The notes beneath the pieces were generated by a model that saw nothing but the letters and a program-made list of their open reading frames with translations, was not told the DNA's origin and did no database searches. Position numbers and translations under genes: made by a program. From Methylotetracoccus oryzae (GTDB lineage: Bacteria; Pseudomonadota; Gammaproteobacteria; Methylococcales; Methylococcaceae), in the NCBI RefSeq assembly GCF_006175985.1, contig NZ_SRSH01000006.1, positions 62,001 through 126,000 on the forward strand: DNA of 64,000 nt. Reading direction: 5' to 3'. Positions 17,317 through 25,433 of this stretch are shown piece by piece. Positions within the stretch are counted from its first letter, which is position 1. Each line of letters starts with the position of its first letter.

Positions 17317-17793
17317 TCAACCCGGCTCCAGGGATTTGAACTCGGTTCCGGCGCTCCAGATCCGATAACGCACTTCGACATCGTCCGGGGTGTAGACCAC
17401 CACCGGCAGGCGGCTGTTGTAGCGGATCAGATAGGGTTCGCCGCCCAGCTTCACGAAGCGCGGAACCGTGGGGGCGTTCGGGTCCACGGCGATACGTGTG
17501 CCGGCCATGGGCCCGAGTTTGCCGAGGACGTAACGGGTATATCCCCAGCCCTTGATGGTTTCCTCGGTGATCTTTCCTCCGAAGAAGTAGCGGTTCCGCT
17601 CGTCCAGCGGGACCGTCTTTCCGACCTGCAGTTCGACCTGGTAGGCCGATTCGTCGTCCTGTGGCGCCAGTTGCAGGACATGGCGAACGAAGCCTTTCGC
17701 TGCAGGCGGGAAGCCTTGCAAGGGGTCTGCAGCCCAGGCTTGGGCGGTCGCGAAAAGCGACAGCAGCATTGCGGTCAGTGCGGTCTTGAGCAT
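17317..17793 (-). CDS. eco: Ecotin (serine protease inhibitor)
   Basis: 158 residues with signal peptide (..SLFATAQAWA-ADPLQ). It is collinear with E. coli ecotin: FPPAAKGFVRHVLQLAPQDDES, GGKITEETIKGWGYTRYV, and YNSRLPVVVYTPDDVEVRYRIW. Ecotin is a periplasmic dimer that blocks trypsin-fold proteases through a loop whose P1 residue is Met in E. coli (STM-MACPDG). Here the same loop reads GTR-IAVDPN, so P1 is Arg, which should favour trypsin-like proteases. The two loop-bracing cysteines of E. coli ecotin are missing; the mature protein has none. It is convergent with the upstream Ig-like gene and probably monocistronic. Confidence 0.92.
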   Translation of the reverse strand: MLKTALTAMLLSLFATAQAWAADPLQGFPPAAKGFVRHVLQLAPQDDESAYQVELQVGKTVPLDERNRYFFGGKITEETIKGWGYTRYVLGKLGPMAGTRIAVDPNAPTVPRFVKLGGEPYLIRYNSRLPVVVYTPDDVEVRYRIWSAGTEFKSLEPG

Positions 17794-17928
17794 TTTCCTC
17801 TCCGTCAGAAGTCGGGGCGCGAACGTGCCGTGCGTGGCCAGCGGGATCGAGAGGCCCGGCGGCGCTGCGCGCAGACTGTACCCCCAAAACCGGGTGCGGC
17901 CAATGACCGCGACGGAAGGCTTCCGGCT

Positions 17929-19179
17929 TCAGGAGGGCTCTTTCTCAGCGCGCGCCCGCGGCGGATAGCCGGAGTTGTGATAACTGATCTTCTGTCCGAA
18001 CAGGCGCTCGTAGCGGGAGCGCGTGTCCGGACTGGCCTTTTTCTGGATCACGGTGATCCGCTTGCCATTTCGCCCGTTCTCGCCATTTTTCTGCAAGCCC
18101 ATGCGCAGGCCGCGCATCAGGAGTCGGGCGATCTCGAAGTCGTCCGCCGGCAGACTGTAGCCCACGATGTACCAGTGCTCCGCTTCCCGCAGCGCAGTTT
18201 CGGCTTCATCCCAGACCCGGGAGATATGGACGTTCTCGTATTCCTTGTGGATCGACGGCGCAACCATGAAGAAGCCGACGTCGCACCCGCAACGGCGACA
18301 CGAAAAGCCGCCCCGGTTATTGCCCGTGTGGCGAAACTCACGGGCTTGAGACGGGTCCTCATCCTGGGATTCCGGCGCCCCGGTCAGGCTCTGGATGACC
18401 ATCGTGGCGAGATCGGTCATGCCGTCGTAGAGCGCGCGACACGACGAGCAGTACCCCCAGGCGATCGAACCGTGCAGCTTGTACAGACTGCCGAAATGCC
18501 GGCTCTCGGCCGGGTCGAAATCGGTGTAGGCGGTTGGTACCAGATGTTCGGGCTGGCATCCGTAATCGACCGGTCGCAGGCTTGCGTCGCCCTGCGCATG
18601 CTGCAACGCGAACAGCGTGTTTTCGATGTAGGTGTCGTAATTGGTCGTGATGAGCTTGAGATCGCCGGTCGTGAGGTAGTCGTAGGCGGAGCGCGGCCGA
18701 CCCCCGCACTCTTTCGACAAATCGCTTGCGATGTAACTCAGCGTCTTGCGGTAGGGGTTGTCCCTGTGGAGGACCTTCCTCACCATCTCGGCGTTTCTTC
18801 GCTTTTCCTGGTAGATCAGGGAGTCGTAGATCACCGTCAGCATCGACAAGCGCACGCGCTGCAGCCGTCCCCGTCCGTAACCCGGAATCAGGGGTTCGTT
18901 CTTCGCGATGCTCTGGTCGATCAGCGTCATCAGCAGCGGCAGGTGCGGGTAGTCGTCGATGCGGCGTTCGCTGGCGACATCGGGAACGTTGAAGGCCAGC
19001 CGCAGGAATTTGTCGACTTCGAGGTGATCTTCCGTCCGGTCCTGAGGAAATTCCTCCCGGGCTTTCCCACAGTAGACGCAAGCCCCAACCCCCAGAACAT
19101 GCGGGAGTATCTCGTCGGTCAGAGGCCCGCCGAGCGCCTTCGTGGCGCCGGCACCAAAGAGGACCGCAGCTTGGGTCAT
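17929..19179 (-). CDS. SIR2-like (SIR2_2 type) NAD-binding protein with zinc-type cysteines
   Basis: 416 residues. ATG 19179 is fixed by AGGAGGTG five bases upstream. SIR2-superfamily motifs are present: FGAGATKALGGPLTDEI (the GAGxS-type NAD loop) at residues 8-24, LITTNYDTYIE, YKLHGSIAWGYCSSC (with the catalytic-type His), and late IVGYSLPADDFEIARLL. Cysteine pairs CVYC (34/37), CSSC and CRRCGC look like zinc ligands. Such proteins hydrolyse NAD or bind ADP-ribose, and several act as effectors in anti-phage systems. Here no partner gene (TIR, HerA, Argonaute) is adjacent, so a defence role is only a possibility; a deacetylase-like role is another. Confidence 0.75.
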   Translation of the reverse strand: MTQAAVLFGAGATKALGGPLTDEILPHVLGVGACVYCGKAREEFPQDRTEDHLEVDKFLRLAFNVPDVASERRIDDYPHLPLLMTLIDQSIAKNEPLIPGYGRGRLQRVRLSMLTVIYDSLIYQEKRRNAEMVRKVLHRDNPYRKTLSYIASDLSKECGGRPRSAYDYLTTGDLKLITTNYDTYIENTLFALQHAQGDASLRPVDYGCQPEHLVPTAYTDFDPAESRHFGSLYKLHGSIAWGYCSSCRALYDGMTDLATMVIQSLTGAPESQDEDPSQAREFRHTGNNRGGFSCRRCGCDVGFFMVAPSIHKEYENVHISRVWDEAETALREAEHWYIVGYSLPADDFEIARLLMRGLRMGLQKNGENGRNGKRITVIQKKASPDTRSRYERLFGQKISYHNSGYPPRARAEKEPS

Positions 19180-19300
19180 GTCGTCACCTCCTGACTTTCT
19201 CGATCCGAAGAGAACCCCGTGGGCCGCCAAGCATGATAGGCGGGCAGTGGAGCCGTTGGAATGCGCCGCCGATGGTGGCCTTGGCGATCTTGAAAAGGGC

Positions 19301-19450
19301 CTACGGGATGGCTTTCGTCGGCTCTGGCGTCGAGCCCGGTCTGGCCATGCTCGCCGGGCTCGGGACGGCGAACCCGGCCGTGCCGTGCGAAAGAATCGCG
19401 ACCACGCCGAGCGCGGCTGCGAGGATGATGCGTCTGTGAAAAGGGTTCAT
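19301..19450 (-). CDS. Small exported protein, 49 aa
   Basis: ATG 19450 follows CAGGAGCG by about seven bases. The N-terminus MNPFHRRIILAAALGVVAIL is a signal peptide ending near ..GTAGFA. Only about 20 residues, rich in Pro and Ser, remain after cleavage. The leader resembles that of the 81-residue protein at 20116 (MNSNHRIVLGAALAIVTLTH), suggesting relatedness or a shared origin. The mature peptide is too short to assign. Confidence 0.5.
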   Translation of the reverse strand: MNPFHRRIILAAALGVVAILSHGTAGFAVPSPASMARPGSTPEPTKAIP

Positions 19451-19779
19451 GCGACTCGCTCCTGAAACACGGTGGCGTCGCCTGGGCGGAGAGCCAGATG
19501 CTCTCCGCCAGGGGTGACTATAGCGTGCCGGAGCCGGGGGGCGGGCGCTGTAGGTTTTCACCCGGCGCGATCGGTAATTTTCACGGTAGTCCGGTCGTTT
19601 CCATTCTGCCTCTACCGGTTTGCTCGTCGCCCGAACGATCGCGGGATCGGGCCTCGGCAAGAGATTTGCAGGAGTCCTGGCGCTACCGCCGGGTCAGCCA
19701 ACACGCGGGTCGCGTCCCGGCCTCCCGCCGCCCCGCGGGGACGGGCCTCGCACGGGGCAATGACGCATTCGGGAGACTG
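19451..19779. other. Gap between small exported-protein genes
   Basis: About 330 bases with no believable gene. GC-rich with a few short inverted repeats (CCGGGGGGCGGG near 19532); no RNA motif is recognised. Confidence 0.35.
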
Positions 19780-20055
19780 TTACTCGTTGGTCGATGCCGC
19801 GCTCTTCGCGAGCTGCTCTACCTTCGCCGCCTTCAACTCGGCTTGCAGCCGCCGCAGTTCGGCCTGAAGTGCCTGCTCCATTTGCTGCTGGTGCTCTTCC
19901 ACCTGGGTCAGCCGACGTTCGATTTCCTGGCGTTCGGTGGTGCTGGTTGTGGCCACCGGGGAATAGCCTTTCGCTTCGGCAATGTTGGACAGGGCCAGGA
20001 CCGTGCCGCCGATCATCGCGACGAGGCAAGACAAGGTGGTGTTCGCGTGTTTCAT
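19780..20055 (-). CDS. Small exported coiled-coil protein, 91 aa
   Basis: ATG 20055 has AGGAACAC upstream. A signal peptide (MKHANTTLSCLVAMIGGTVLAL..NIAEA) is followed by a polar helix with heptad-like spacing: RQEIERRLTQVEEHQQQMEQ and ALQAELRRLQAELKAAKVEQ. It should be a periplasmic or extracellular coiled coil, possibly a trimer like outer-membrane lipoprotein-type spacers, though no lipobox is seen. It belongs to a row of three minus-strand genes that begin opposite the Crp-like regulators. Confidence 0.65.
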   Translation of the reverse strand: MKHANTTLSCLVAMIGGTVLALSNIAEAKGYSPVATTSTTERQEIERRLTQVEEHQQQMEQALQAELRRLQAELKAAKVEQLAKSAASTNE

Positions 20056-20115
20056 GGTGTGTTCCTGTTCGTTTTCTCGGGTAGGTAGGCAGTCTTCAGT
20101 GAATCGGCGGTCGAA

Positions 20116-20361
20116 TCAGTCGTTCGACGCAAGCTGCTGTATCGTGGCGAGCTGGGCCCGAATCTCCGCCAGTTCCTTGCGCAACGCTTCGACCTGGAAC
20201 TTCACCGCCGCGCCGGCGGATGATGCGCTGAACTCGACGGGTACCGAGCGATCCCCGGCGGTAGGGGCGGTGGATCGGCCCATGGCCGAGGCGGACGACA
20301 GATGGGTCAGGGTGACGATGGCCAATGCGGCACCAAGAACGATACGGTGGTTGCTGTTCAT
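20116..20361 (-). CDS. Small exported coiled-coil protein, 81 aa
   Basis: ATG 20361 is preceded by TTGGAGA about ten bases away. The signal peptide MNSNHRIVLGAALAIVTLTHLSSASA is followed by a linker and a C-terminal amphipathic helix, KFQVEALRKELAEIRAQLAT. The design (leader, short linker, helix) is like the 91-residue neighbour, so the two are probably functionally related. It is the first gene of the minus-strand row and faces the Crp-like genes across a 400-base regulatory region. Confidence 0.65.
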   Translation of the reverse strand: MNSNHRIVLGAALAIVTLTHLSSASAMGRSTAPTAGDRSVPVEFSASSAGAAVKFQVEALRKELAEIRAQLATIQQLASND

Positions 20362-20761
20362 GCTTTCGGTCTCCAATCTGGATGATGTGGTTCTGTTCGC
20401 GCCCCGGGGAGGACTTGTTCCACCTCGTCGGGCTTGGGGATAGATTGCCTGCAGCCGATTCCCGATGCAGTGAGGTGCTGCGCATCGATTGTGTGACTTT
20501 TCACGCTTTCGACGTGACGCTCTGCACAATGGTGGTCGGGACTCCCATAGACCTCGCTACCCGCCCGATCGACCCGCGCGTAGTGCAAGACGTTCTTTTC
20601 CCGCACCGGCCGGGTTGACAGCGTGTCAGTCCCCGCGCATTCTCCGAAGGAAATCAGTGTTGAACGGTGTGTCTTCAGGATTGAAGGCTGCGCGTCGCGT
20701 CGCCGCGCGGTCGCGAGCCCGTCCGATCTACCTGACATCTGGAATGGGAAAAGCGAGCGCT
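20362..20761. other. Divergent regulatory region
   Basis: 400 bases between the small exported-protein genes (minus) and the first Crp-like gene (plus). It contains the GTGA-N4-TCAC inverted repeat at 20493-20504. The open frame reaching from 20489 into the regulator gene is not used here because the paralogue begins at the equivalent of 20762. Confidence 0.5.
20493..20504. promoter_or_regulatory. GTGA-N4-TCAC inverted repeat, candidate Crp/Fnr-family site
   Basis: GTGA (20493-20496), four bases, then TCAC (20501-20504). The four-base spacer is the spacing of FNR/DNR boxes, with half-sites closer to Crp. Its place between divergent genes, one of which encodes a Crp/Fnr-type protein, makes autoregulation plausible. 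A single short site can occur by chance. Confidence 0.35.
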
Positions 20762-21388
20762 ATGGCCGAAACCAGAACCGCAGAGCAGATCGCCAAGCTG
20801 CTGGCGGACTGCGGACACGTCGTCAGATACCCCAAGGGCGCCGTCATCATTACTCAGGGCGACCCGTCCGATTCGCTGTACGTGATCATTTCGGGTCGGG
20901 TCAAGGTGTATCTCAGCGACGACAGCGGACGTGAAGTCGTGTTCGCGGAATACGGTCCCGGCGATTACGTGGGGGAGCTGGCGCTGGACAAGGGCGTGCG
21001 CAGTGCATCCGTCGCGACGCTCGAGCCCTGCACGCTCTCGTACGTCTCGCAACAGTCCTTCAAGGAGTTCCTGGCAAACGATCCCGATGCCGCCTTCGAT
21101 CTGGTGGTGCGCCTGATCGGGCGCTTACGCTGGACCACGGAGGAGATTCGGAGTCTGGCCCTGATGGATGTTTACGGGCGCGTCGCGCGCCTGTTGCTCG
21201 AAATGGCGGTCGAGCGCGATGGCAAGAAGGTCATCGAGCAGCCGCTAACGCAGCAGCAAATCGCCGAGCGGGTCGCCTGTTCGAGGGAGATGATCAGCCG
21301 GGTGTTCAAGGAACTGACCGATGGCGGGTATATCCGCATCGAGAACCGGTGCATCCACATCGAGCGGCGCCTGCCGTCGCGATTCTGA
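20762..21388 (+). CDS. Crp/Fnr-family transcriptional regulator, copy 1
   Basis: 208 residues. The N-terminal cNMP-binding fold (PKGAVIITQGDPSDSLYVIISG; GPGDYVGELALDKGVRSASV) leads through the long dimer helix to a winged HTH, LTQQQIAERVACSREMISRVFKELTDGGYI. The N-terminal cysteine cluster of oxygen-sensing FNR is missing, as is the canonical RxS cAMP contact (it reads GVRSASV, with RSAS at the place of RTA/RSA), so a ligand-binding role is possible but unproven. ATG 20762 matches the start of copy 2; ATG 20744 is an alternative. It is followed after 103 bases by a close paralogue of the same length. Confidence 0.9.
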   Translation: MAETRTAEQIAKLLADCGHVVRYPKGAVIITQGDPSDSLYVIISGRVKVYLSDDSGREVVFAEYGPGDYVGELALDKGVRSASVATLEPCTLSYVSQQSFKEFLANDPDAAFDLVVRLIGRLRWTTEEIRSLALMDVYGRVARLLLEMAVERDGKKVIEQPLTQQQIAERVACSREMISRVFKELTDGGYIRIENRCIHIERRLPSRF

Positions 21389-21491
21389 TGTCCGGTCGAT
21401 GGTCATCTGCCGCGGGGCATAGCCGACCGGCGCAAGCCGGGTGTCGCCCCGGTACCCACCGCTCGTCCGTTTGCGTCGTTGAGCCCGCGCC

Positions 21492-22118
21492 GTGACGGAA
21501 AGCAACAGTCGTGAACTGATTGCCAGGGCTCTGGCCGAATCCGGTCACACGGTTCGCTACCCCAAAGGCACGGTCATCATCACCCAGGGTGATCCGTCCG
21601 ATGCGCTCTACGTGATTCTCTCCGGCCGGGTCAAGGTTTACCTGAGCGACGACAATGGCCGCGAAGTCGTGCTGGCCATCTGCGGCCCCGGCGATTACCT
21701 GGGTGAACTGGCGCTGGTCGAGGGGGTGCGCAGCGCTTCGGTGGCGACGCTTGAGCCCTGCACAATGTCTTACGTGACCCAGCAGTCCTTCAAGGAACAC
21801 CTGAAAAACGATCCGGGAGCGGCTTTCGACCTCGTCGTGCGGCTGATCGGTCGCCTACGCCTGGCTACCGAGGAGCTTCGCAGCCTGGCGCTGATGGATG
21901 TCTATGGGCGTGTCGCTCGCCTCCTGCTGGAACTCGCCGTCGAACGGGATGGGCAGAGGGTCGTCGAGCAGCCGCTGACACAGCAACAGATCGCCGAGCG
22001 GGTCGCGTGTTCGCGCGAGATGATCAGCCGGGTGTTCAAGGAGCTGACGGACGGCGGCTATATTCGCGTCGAGAACCGGCGCATCTATATCGACCGCCGC
22101 CTACCGGCGCGGTTCTGA
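21492..22118 (+). CDS. Crp/Fnr-family transcriptional regulator, copy 2
   Basis: 208 residues from GTG 21492, collinear with copy 1 without gaps and identical at most positions, including almost the whole recognition-helix region QQQIAERVACSREMISRVFK. The two should therefore bind the same or a very similar operator. Differences gather at the N-terminus, in the segment after GREVV (LAICGPGDYLGELALVEG versus FAEYGPGDYVGELALDKG) and around FKEHLKN/FKEFLAN, that is, in the sensor domain. This suggests duplication followed by change of signal. An extra Cys (CGPGD) is unique to this copy. Confidence 0.9.
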   Translation: MTESNSRELIARALAESGHTVRYPKGTVIITQGDPSDALYVILSGRVKVYLSDDNGREVVLAICGPGDYLGELALVEGVRSASVATLEPCTMSYVTQQSFKEHLKNDPGAAFDLVVRLIGRLRLATEELRSLALMDVYGRVARLLLELAVERDGQRVVEQPLTQQQIAERVACSREMISRVFKELTDGGYIRVENRRIYIDRRLPARF

Positions 22119-22202
22119 CGTCGGCGGCCCGGTGCAGGCCGCGAGCGCCTCAGGTCGCGCTTCGTCTCCTCCGGGCAGGTCTCGCGCCGTGTTGACGACC
22201 GG

Positions 22203-23081
22203 TCAGGCCGTATCGCCCAGCGAGCTCGCCTGATCCAGGCACTGTGTGACCAGTTCGCACTCGCTGTCCCGGAGTGCGAACCCGAAGATTTCGAGGTCTT
22301 CCCGCATGTGGGCCGCTGTCGTGGTTCCTGTCAGCGGGATGATCCCGGACTGGGTCAGATATCGGAAGAAGATCTGAGCGGGGGTGCGCCGATAGTGCGC
22401 GGCGAGTGTCTGCAAGCTGTTGTGCGCGAGTACCTGCGGGTTTGCCGTCAGCGTCCAGAAGCTCTGGTACAGAATGTCGCAGCGCCGACAGAGCGCGCGG
22501 ACTTCACTGTCGTATCCGGTCGCGGCGTAGAAACGGTTCTGCACGATCGCCGGTTTGATTCGGGCGGCCTGCCAGAGCTGATCCAGCTGGTCCACGTCGT
22601 AGCAGTTGCTGATCCCGATCTGCCGGGCGCCGCCCGCGTCGAAGAGGCGTTCCATCGCCTGCCAAACCTCCATCAGTTGCTGCGGGTCCGGCAGCGGGGA
22701 GTGGAGGATCAACCCATCCAGATACTCGGTGCGCAGGTTCTGCAGCGAGCGCTCGAACGACTGCGCGACCTGATCGGACAGGCTCGCGCGGGGATCGTAC
22801 GGTACTCGTGCGGGATCCTGCCCCTGTAGCGGGGTGAATTTGGTCTGCAGATAGAGGTCGGAGCGTGTGAGCCCCGATCTCAGGGCGCGCACCAGGCCCT
22901 CCCCGACTCCCATCTCATGGTAATGCTTCGGCTGGCAGGCGGTGTCGATGCCGCGAAACCCAATGCTGACGGCCTGTTCGACCAAATTCGCCGTCCGTTC
23001 GCCCTTCCAGGCGGTGCCGTAGACGATCCGGGGGACCCGAACGCCGTACGCGGAGACGGAAAAATCGATTGGAACCCGCAT
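22203..23081 (-). CDS. Aldo/keto reductase
   Basis: 292 residues from ATG 23081, which has GGAGGTG four bases upstream; longer starts to 23141 are rejected. The (beta/alpha)8 AKR tetrad is visible: Asp in GFRGIDTA, Tyr in PKHYHEMG, Lys in LYLQTKF and His in LDGLILHSP. The NADPH-binding end is represented by QIGISNCYDVDQL and IIPLTGTTTAAHMREDL. These enzymes reduce aldehydes and ketones with NADPH in the cytoplasm. The N-terminal part lacks the usual glycine-rich beta hairpin seen in some AKRs. The physiological substrate is unknown. Confidence 0.9.
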   Translation of the reverse strand: MRVPIDFSVSAYGVRVPRIVYGTAWKGERTANLVEQAVSIGFRGIDTACQPKHYHEMGVGEGLVRALRSGLTRSDLYLQTKFTPLQGQDPARVPYDPRASLSDQVAQSFERSLQNLRTEYLDGLILHSPLPDPQQLMEVWQAMERLFDAGGARQIGISNCYDVDQLDQLWQAARIKPAIVQNRFYAATGYDSEVRALCRRCDILYQSFWTLTANPQVLAHNSLQTLAAHYRRTPAQIFFRYLTQSGIIPLTGTTTAAHMREDLEIFGFALRDSECELVTQCLDQASSLGDTA

Positions 23082-23172
23082 CTTCACCTCCGCGCTCGCG
23101 CTGGCCATGATCGAGGACGTTATCGGCCCCGATCTCGGCACCCGTCAAGTAATCAACCCATCAGCGTGCCTG

Positions 23173-24372
23173 TCACGGCAGTGATGCGCGTGCGCCGCAA
23201 GGCACCTGCGATCCCAGGCCATTCAGTCCGATCGAGATGTTCGCTTCCCAGTAACTGGTTGCCATGAGTTCCGGTGCCCCGTCGCAATTCAGATCCGCCG
23301 CGAAGACCGACCAGGGCGAGACGCCCACGGCGTAGTCGTCCTTGGGCTTAAACGTGCCATTCCCCTGGCCGAGGAAGACGCTGACCGTGTTCCCACTGTC
23401 TAAGTTGATTGGCGCAGGGTAATTGTTGTTCCCGTTGCCGACCAGGATATCAGCGTTGCCGTCCACGTTGACATCGCCCAGGAAGATCGAAACCGGCATG
23501 ATGCCGGCAGCTTGCGTTGCGGGTGGTCCAAAGGTGCCGTTGCCGTTTCCGAGCAACACGCTAATGGAATTGCTCGTCTGATTGGCGGTTACGAGGTCGA
23601 GCGAGCCGTTGTGATCCAGGTCCGCAGCGCGAACGGAGTGGACCCGCCCACCGGCAGGATATTGCACCTGGGGCTGAAAGCCGCCGGCACGGTCATTCAG
23701 CAACACACTGATGCTTCGGCTGCCCATATTCCCAGTGGCGATATCGTTGTACCCGTCGCTGTTCAGGTCGGCGATGACGACAGAGCGTAAGGTGTTGCCG
23801 GTCGCATACGTTGTCTCGGCCGCAAACGAGCCATCACCCCTTCCCAGACGCACGGCGACATAGGAGGAATTCCCGACGACTGCAACGTCGAGTTTGCCAT
23901 CGTGATTGAGGTCGCCAAGCGCGCCTTCATGCGGATGCTCGACGGCGCTCGGATAGGTGACCAATTCCCCGAAGGCGCCGCTTCCGTTGCCGAGTCGAAC
24001 GCTGATGTCCCGCGAATTCTGGTTGGCGGTGACGAGGTCCAGGTGTCCATCGTGGTTGAGGTCGCCGAGTTCAGCGGTCTTGGGGCCGCGCCCGACCGGG
24101 AAATCCTGTTTGGGTTGCAGGCTGCCGTCGCCGTTGCCCAGCAGGAGGCTGACGCTTGCGCTGAAGCCGTTCGCCACGACGACATCGAGATTTCCATCGC
24201 GGTTGACGTCCCCGACACGAATGGAGTGAGGACGTGTCGCGGTACCGGCGGTCGACATCGTGCCGAATAAATTCCCCGCGGCAGCCGTGCCTGCGACGCC
24301 CATCAGATTAATGCCGAGAAGTATGAGGGTTGACGGCTTCGAAGCCTTGGACTTGGCGGGTTTTGAAATCAC
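23173..24372 (-). CDS. Secreted FG-GAP/VCBS-repeat protein, seven-bladed propeller
   Basis: 399 residues from GTG 24372, with AAGGAG six bases upstream. A signal peptide ends near GVAGTAAA. The rest is seven FG-GAP-type repeats, each with a calcium-loop motif: GDVNRDGNLDVVVAN, GDLNHDGHLDLVTAN, GDLNHDGKLDVAVVG, ADLNSDGYNDIATGN, ADLDHNGSLDLVTAN, GDVNVDGNADILVGN and ADLNCDGAPELMATS. Between them sit VSLLLGNGDGSL-like strands. Seven repeats predict one closed integrin-like beta-propeller filling the whole mature protein. Likely extracellular or periplasmic and Ca-dependent; the function (adhesion, ligand binding) is not known. It is not a fragment of a larger protein. Confidence 0.88.
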   Translation of the reverse strand: MISKPAKSKASKPSTLILLGINLMGVAGTAAAGNLFGTMSTAGTATRPHSIRVGDVNRDGNLDVVVANGFSASVSLLLGNGDGSLQPKQDFPVGRGPKTAELGDLNHDGHLDLVTANQNSRDISVRLGNGSGAFGELVTYPSAVEHPHEGALGDLNHDGKLDVAVVGNSSYVAVRLGRGDGSFAAETTYATGNTLRSVVIADLNSDGYNDIATGNMGSRSISVLLNDRAGGFQPQVQYPAGGRVHSVRAADLDHNGSLDLVTANQTSNSISVLLGNGNGTFGPPATQAAGIMPVSIFLGDVNVDGNADILVGNGNNNYPAPINLDSGNTVSVFLGQGNGTFKPKDDYAVGVSPWSVFAADLNCDGAPELMATSYWEANISIGLNGLGSQVPCGARASLP

Positions 24373-24756
24373 ATGTTGCTCCTTATCTCAAGCGTGGCAG
24401 ATTGTGCAGGCGACCGCGATACAGCGGAGGCGCATCGCGGGAGGCTCCGAACGAATCAGAGTTCCCCTGACAGCAGCAAGACCTGTACCACCCGTTCCAG
24501 TCGAACAATAACAAAAGAATTTTCATGGCCTTGCCATTTGCAATGGTGTTCGACTGTCAAATTAGCTGACAGCCCAAGGCAGGCCTTTCTATCGATCGGT
24601 GCGGTGAGCCTGAGCGGCGCCGTGGTGCTGCGCTTCCAGTGCGCGAGCCACTCCACGACTTTCGTGCAGAGCGATAGACTAGCCCGAGCGGGTGGACGTG
24701 TCCCTCGACACGGCCGCACCGCCTTTGCGTCATGGCATGGATCAACGGAGAGACTG
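24373..24756. other. Divergent promoter region, nothing recognised
   Basis: About 380 bases between the propeller gene (minus) and the small exported-protein gene (plus). No gene or RNA is recognised. A slightly AT-rich stretch (ACAAAAGAATTTTCATGG near 24510) may hold a promoter. Confidence 0.35.
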
Positions 24757-25002
24757 ATGAAGAAGGCGAGTTGGGTTTTTTGGGGCGCATTGGCACTGAG
24801 CCCGGGGCTGGTCCACGCGTTCGGCGTGGAGAACATCGCGGAACAGGCCGCGCGCAAGGCCGCGACCGGGGTCGCGAAAGATGCGGTGAACTCCGTTTTC
24901 GACGACGGCAACGGCAATCATCACAAGGGCAAGAACAAATCGAAGCACGCCAACAAATCCGCGAACTCGAAGGGTAAGCACAAGTCACACAAAAAGAACT
25001 GA
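24757..25002 (+). CDS. Small exported Lys/His/Asn-rich protein, 81 aa
   Basis: ATG 24757 follows GGAGAG by five bases. The signal peptide MKKASWVFWGALALSPGLVHA is followed by a short helix (VENIAEQAARKAATGVAKDAV) and then a highly basic, low-complexity tail from residue ~52 to the end made of Lys, His, Asn, Ser and Gly. The tail has about six His and a dozen Lys, so it could bind metal ions, polyanions or membranes. It is not a known family. Its coding status rests on the ribosome-binding site, the leader and the compositional change. Confidence 0.62.
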   Translation: MKKASWVFWGALALSPGLVHAFGVENIAEQAARKAATGVAKDAVNSVFDDGNGNHHKGKNKSKHANKSANSKGKHKSHKKN

Positions 25003-25433
25003 CCGGGCCGCGGTCGGCCAGCCCGGGTCGCGGAGCCGGGGCCGTTGCACAAAGCTCACCGGGAGATGGGCACAGCCGTTGGAATGGACTTCCAGGCCAG
25101 CGCGGAGGCGAGCAGATGTCACCCGCCAGGGCATAGGAATACGCTTTGGCGCGTCTGGCTCCAGACGCCGGAACGAGTGGCTCGACATGCGGGTCCGGTC
25201 GCACCGGGTTCGGACCGCTCCGCTGCCGGGGGGGCAGCCCGAAACGGCGGCGCAAAACCTGATGGCGCGCCTTTAGAGTCTTCCGCTATAACGAAGGGCT
25301 AAATGATTCTGTCTCGGAATTTTCCATTGCGTTATTCTGTGCGACCAAACGGAAGAGGACGGTCCACGCTGCGGCGGACGCAGCGCTGGCCGGCTGCCCT
25401 CAATCGGAACCCACTTAGGTAATTCTGTCGAAC
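25003..25433. other. Intergenic region upstream of cysH
   Basis: About 430 bases without a credible gene. No riboswitch is recognised. The region just before cysH is locally AT-richer (GGAATTTTCCATTGCGTTATTCTG, split around 25317-25340) and probably holds its promoter. Confidence 0.4.

Noticed and set aside
17671..19194. 507-codon plus-strand frame
   Set aside because: Antisense of the SIR2-like gene, which has recognisable motifs and a strong ribosome-binding site.
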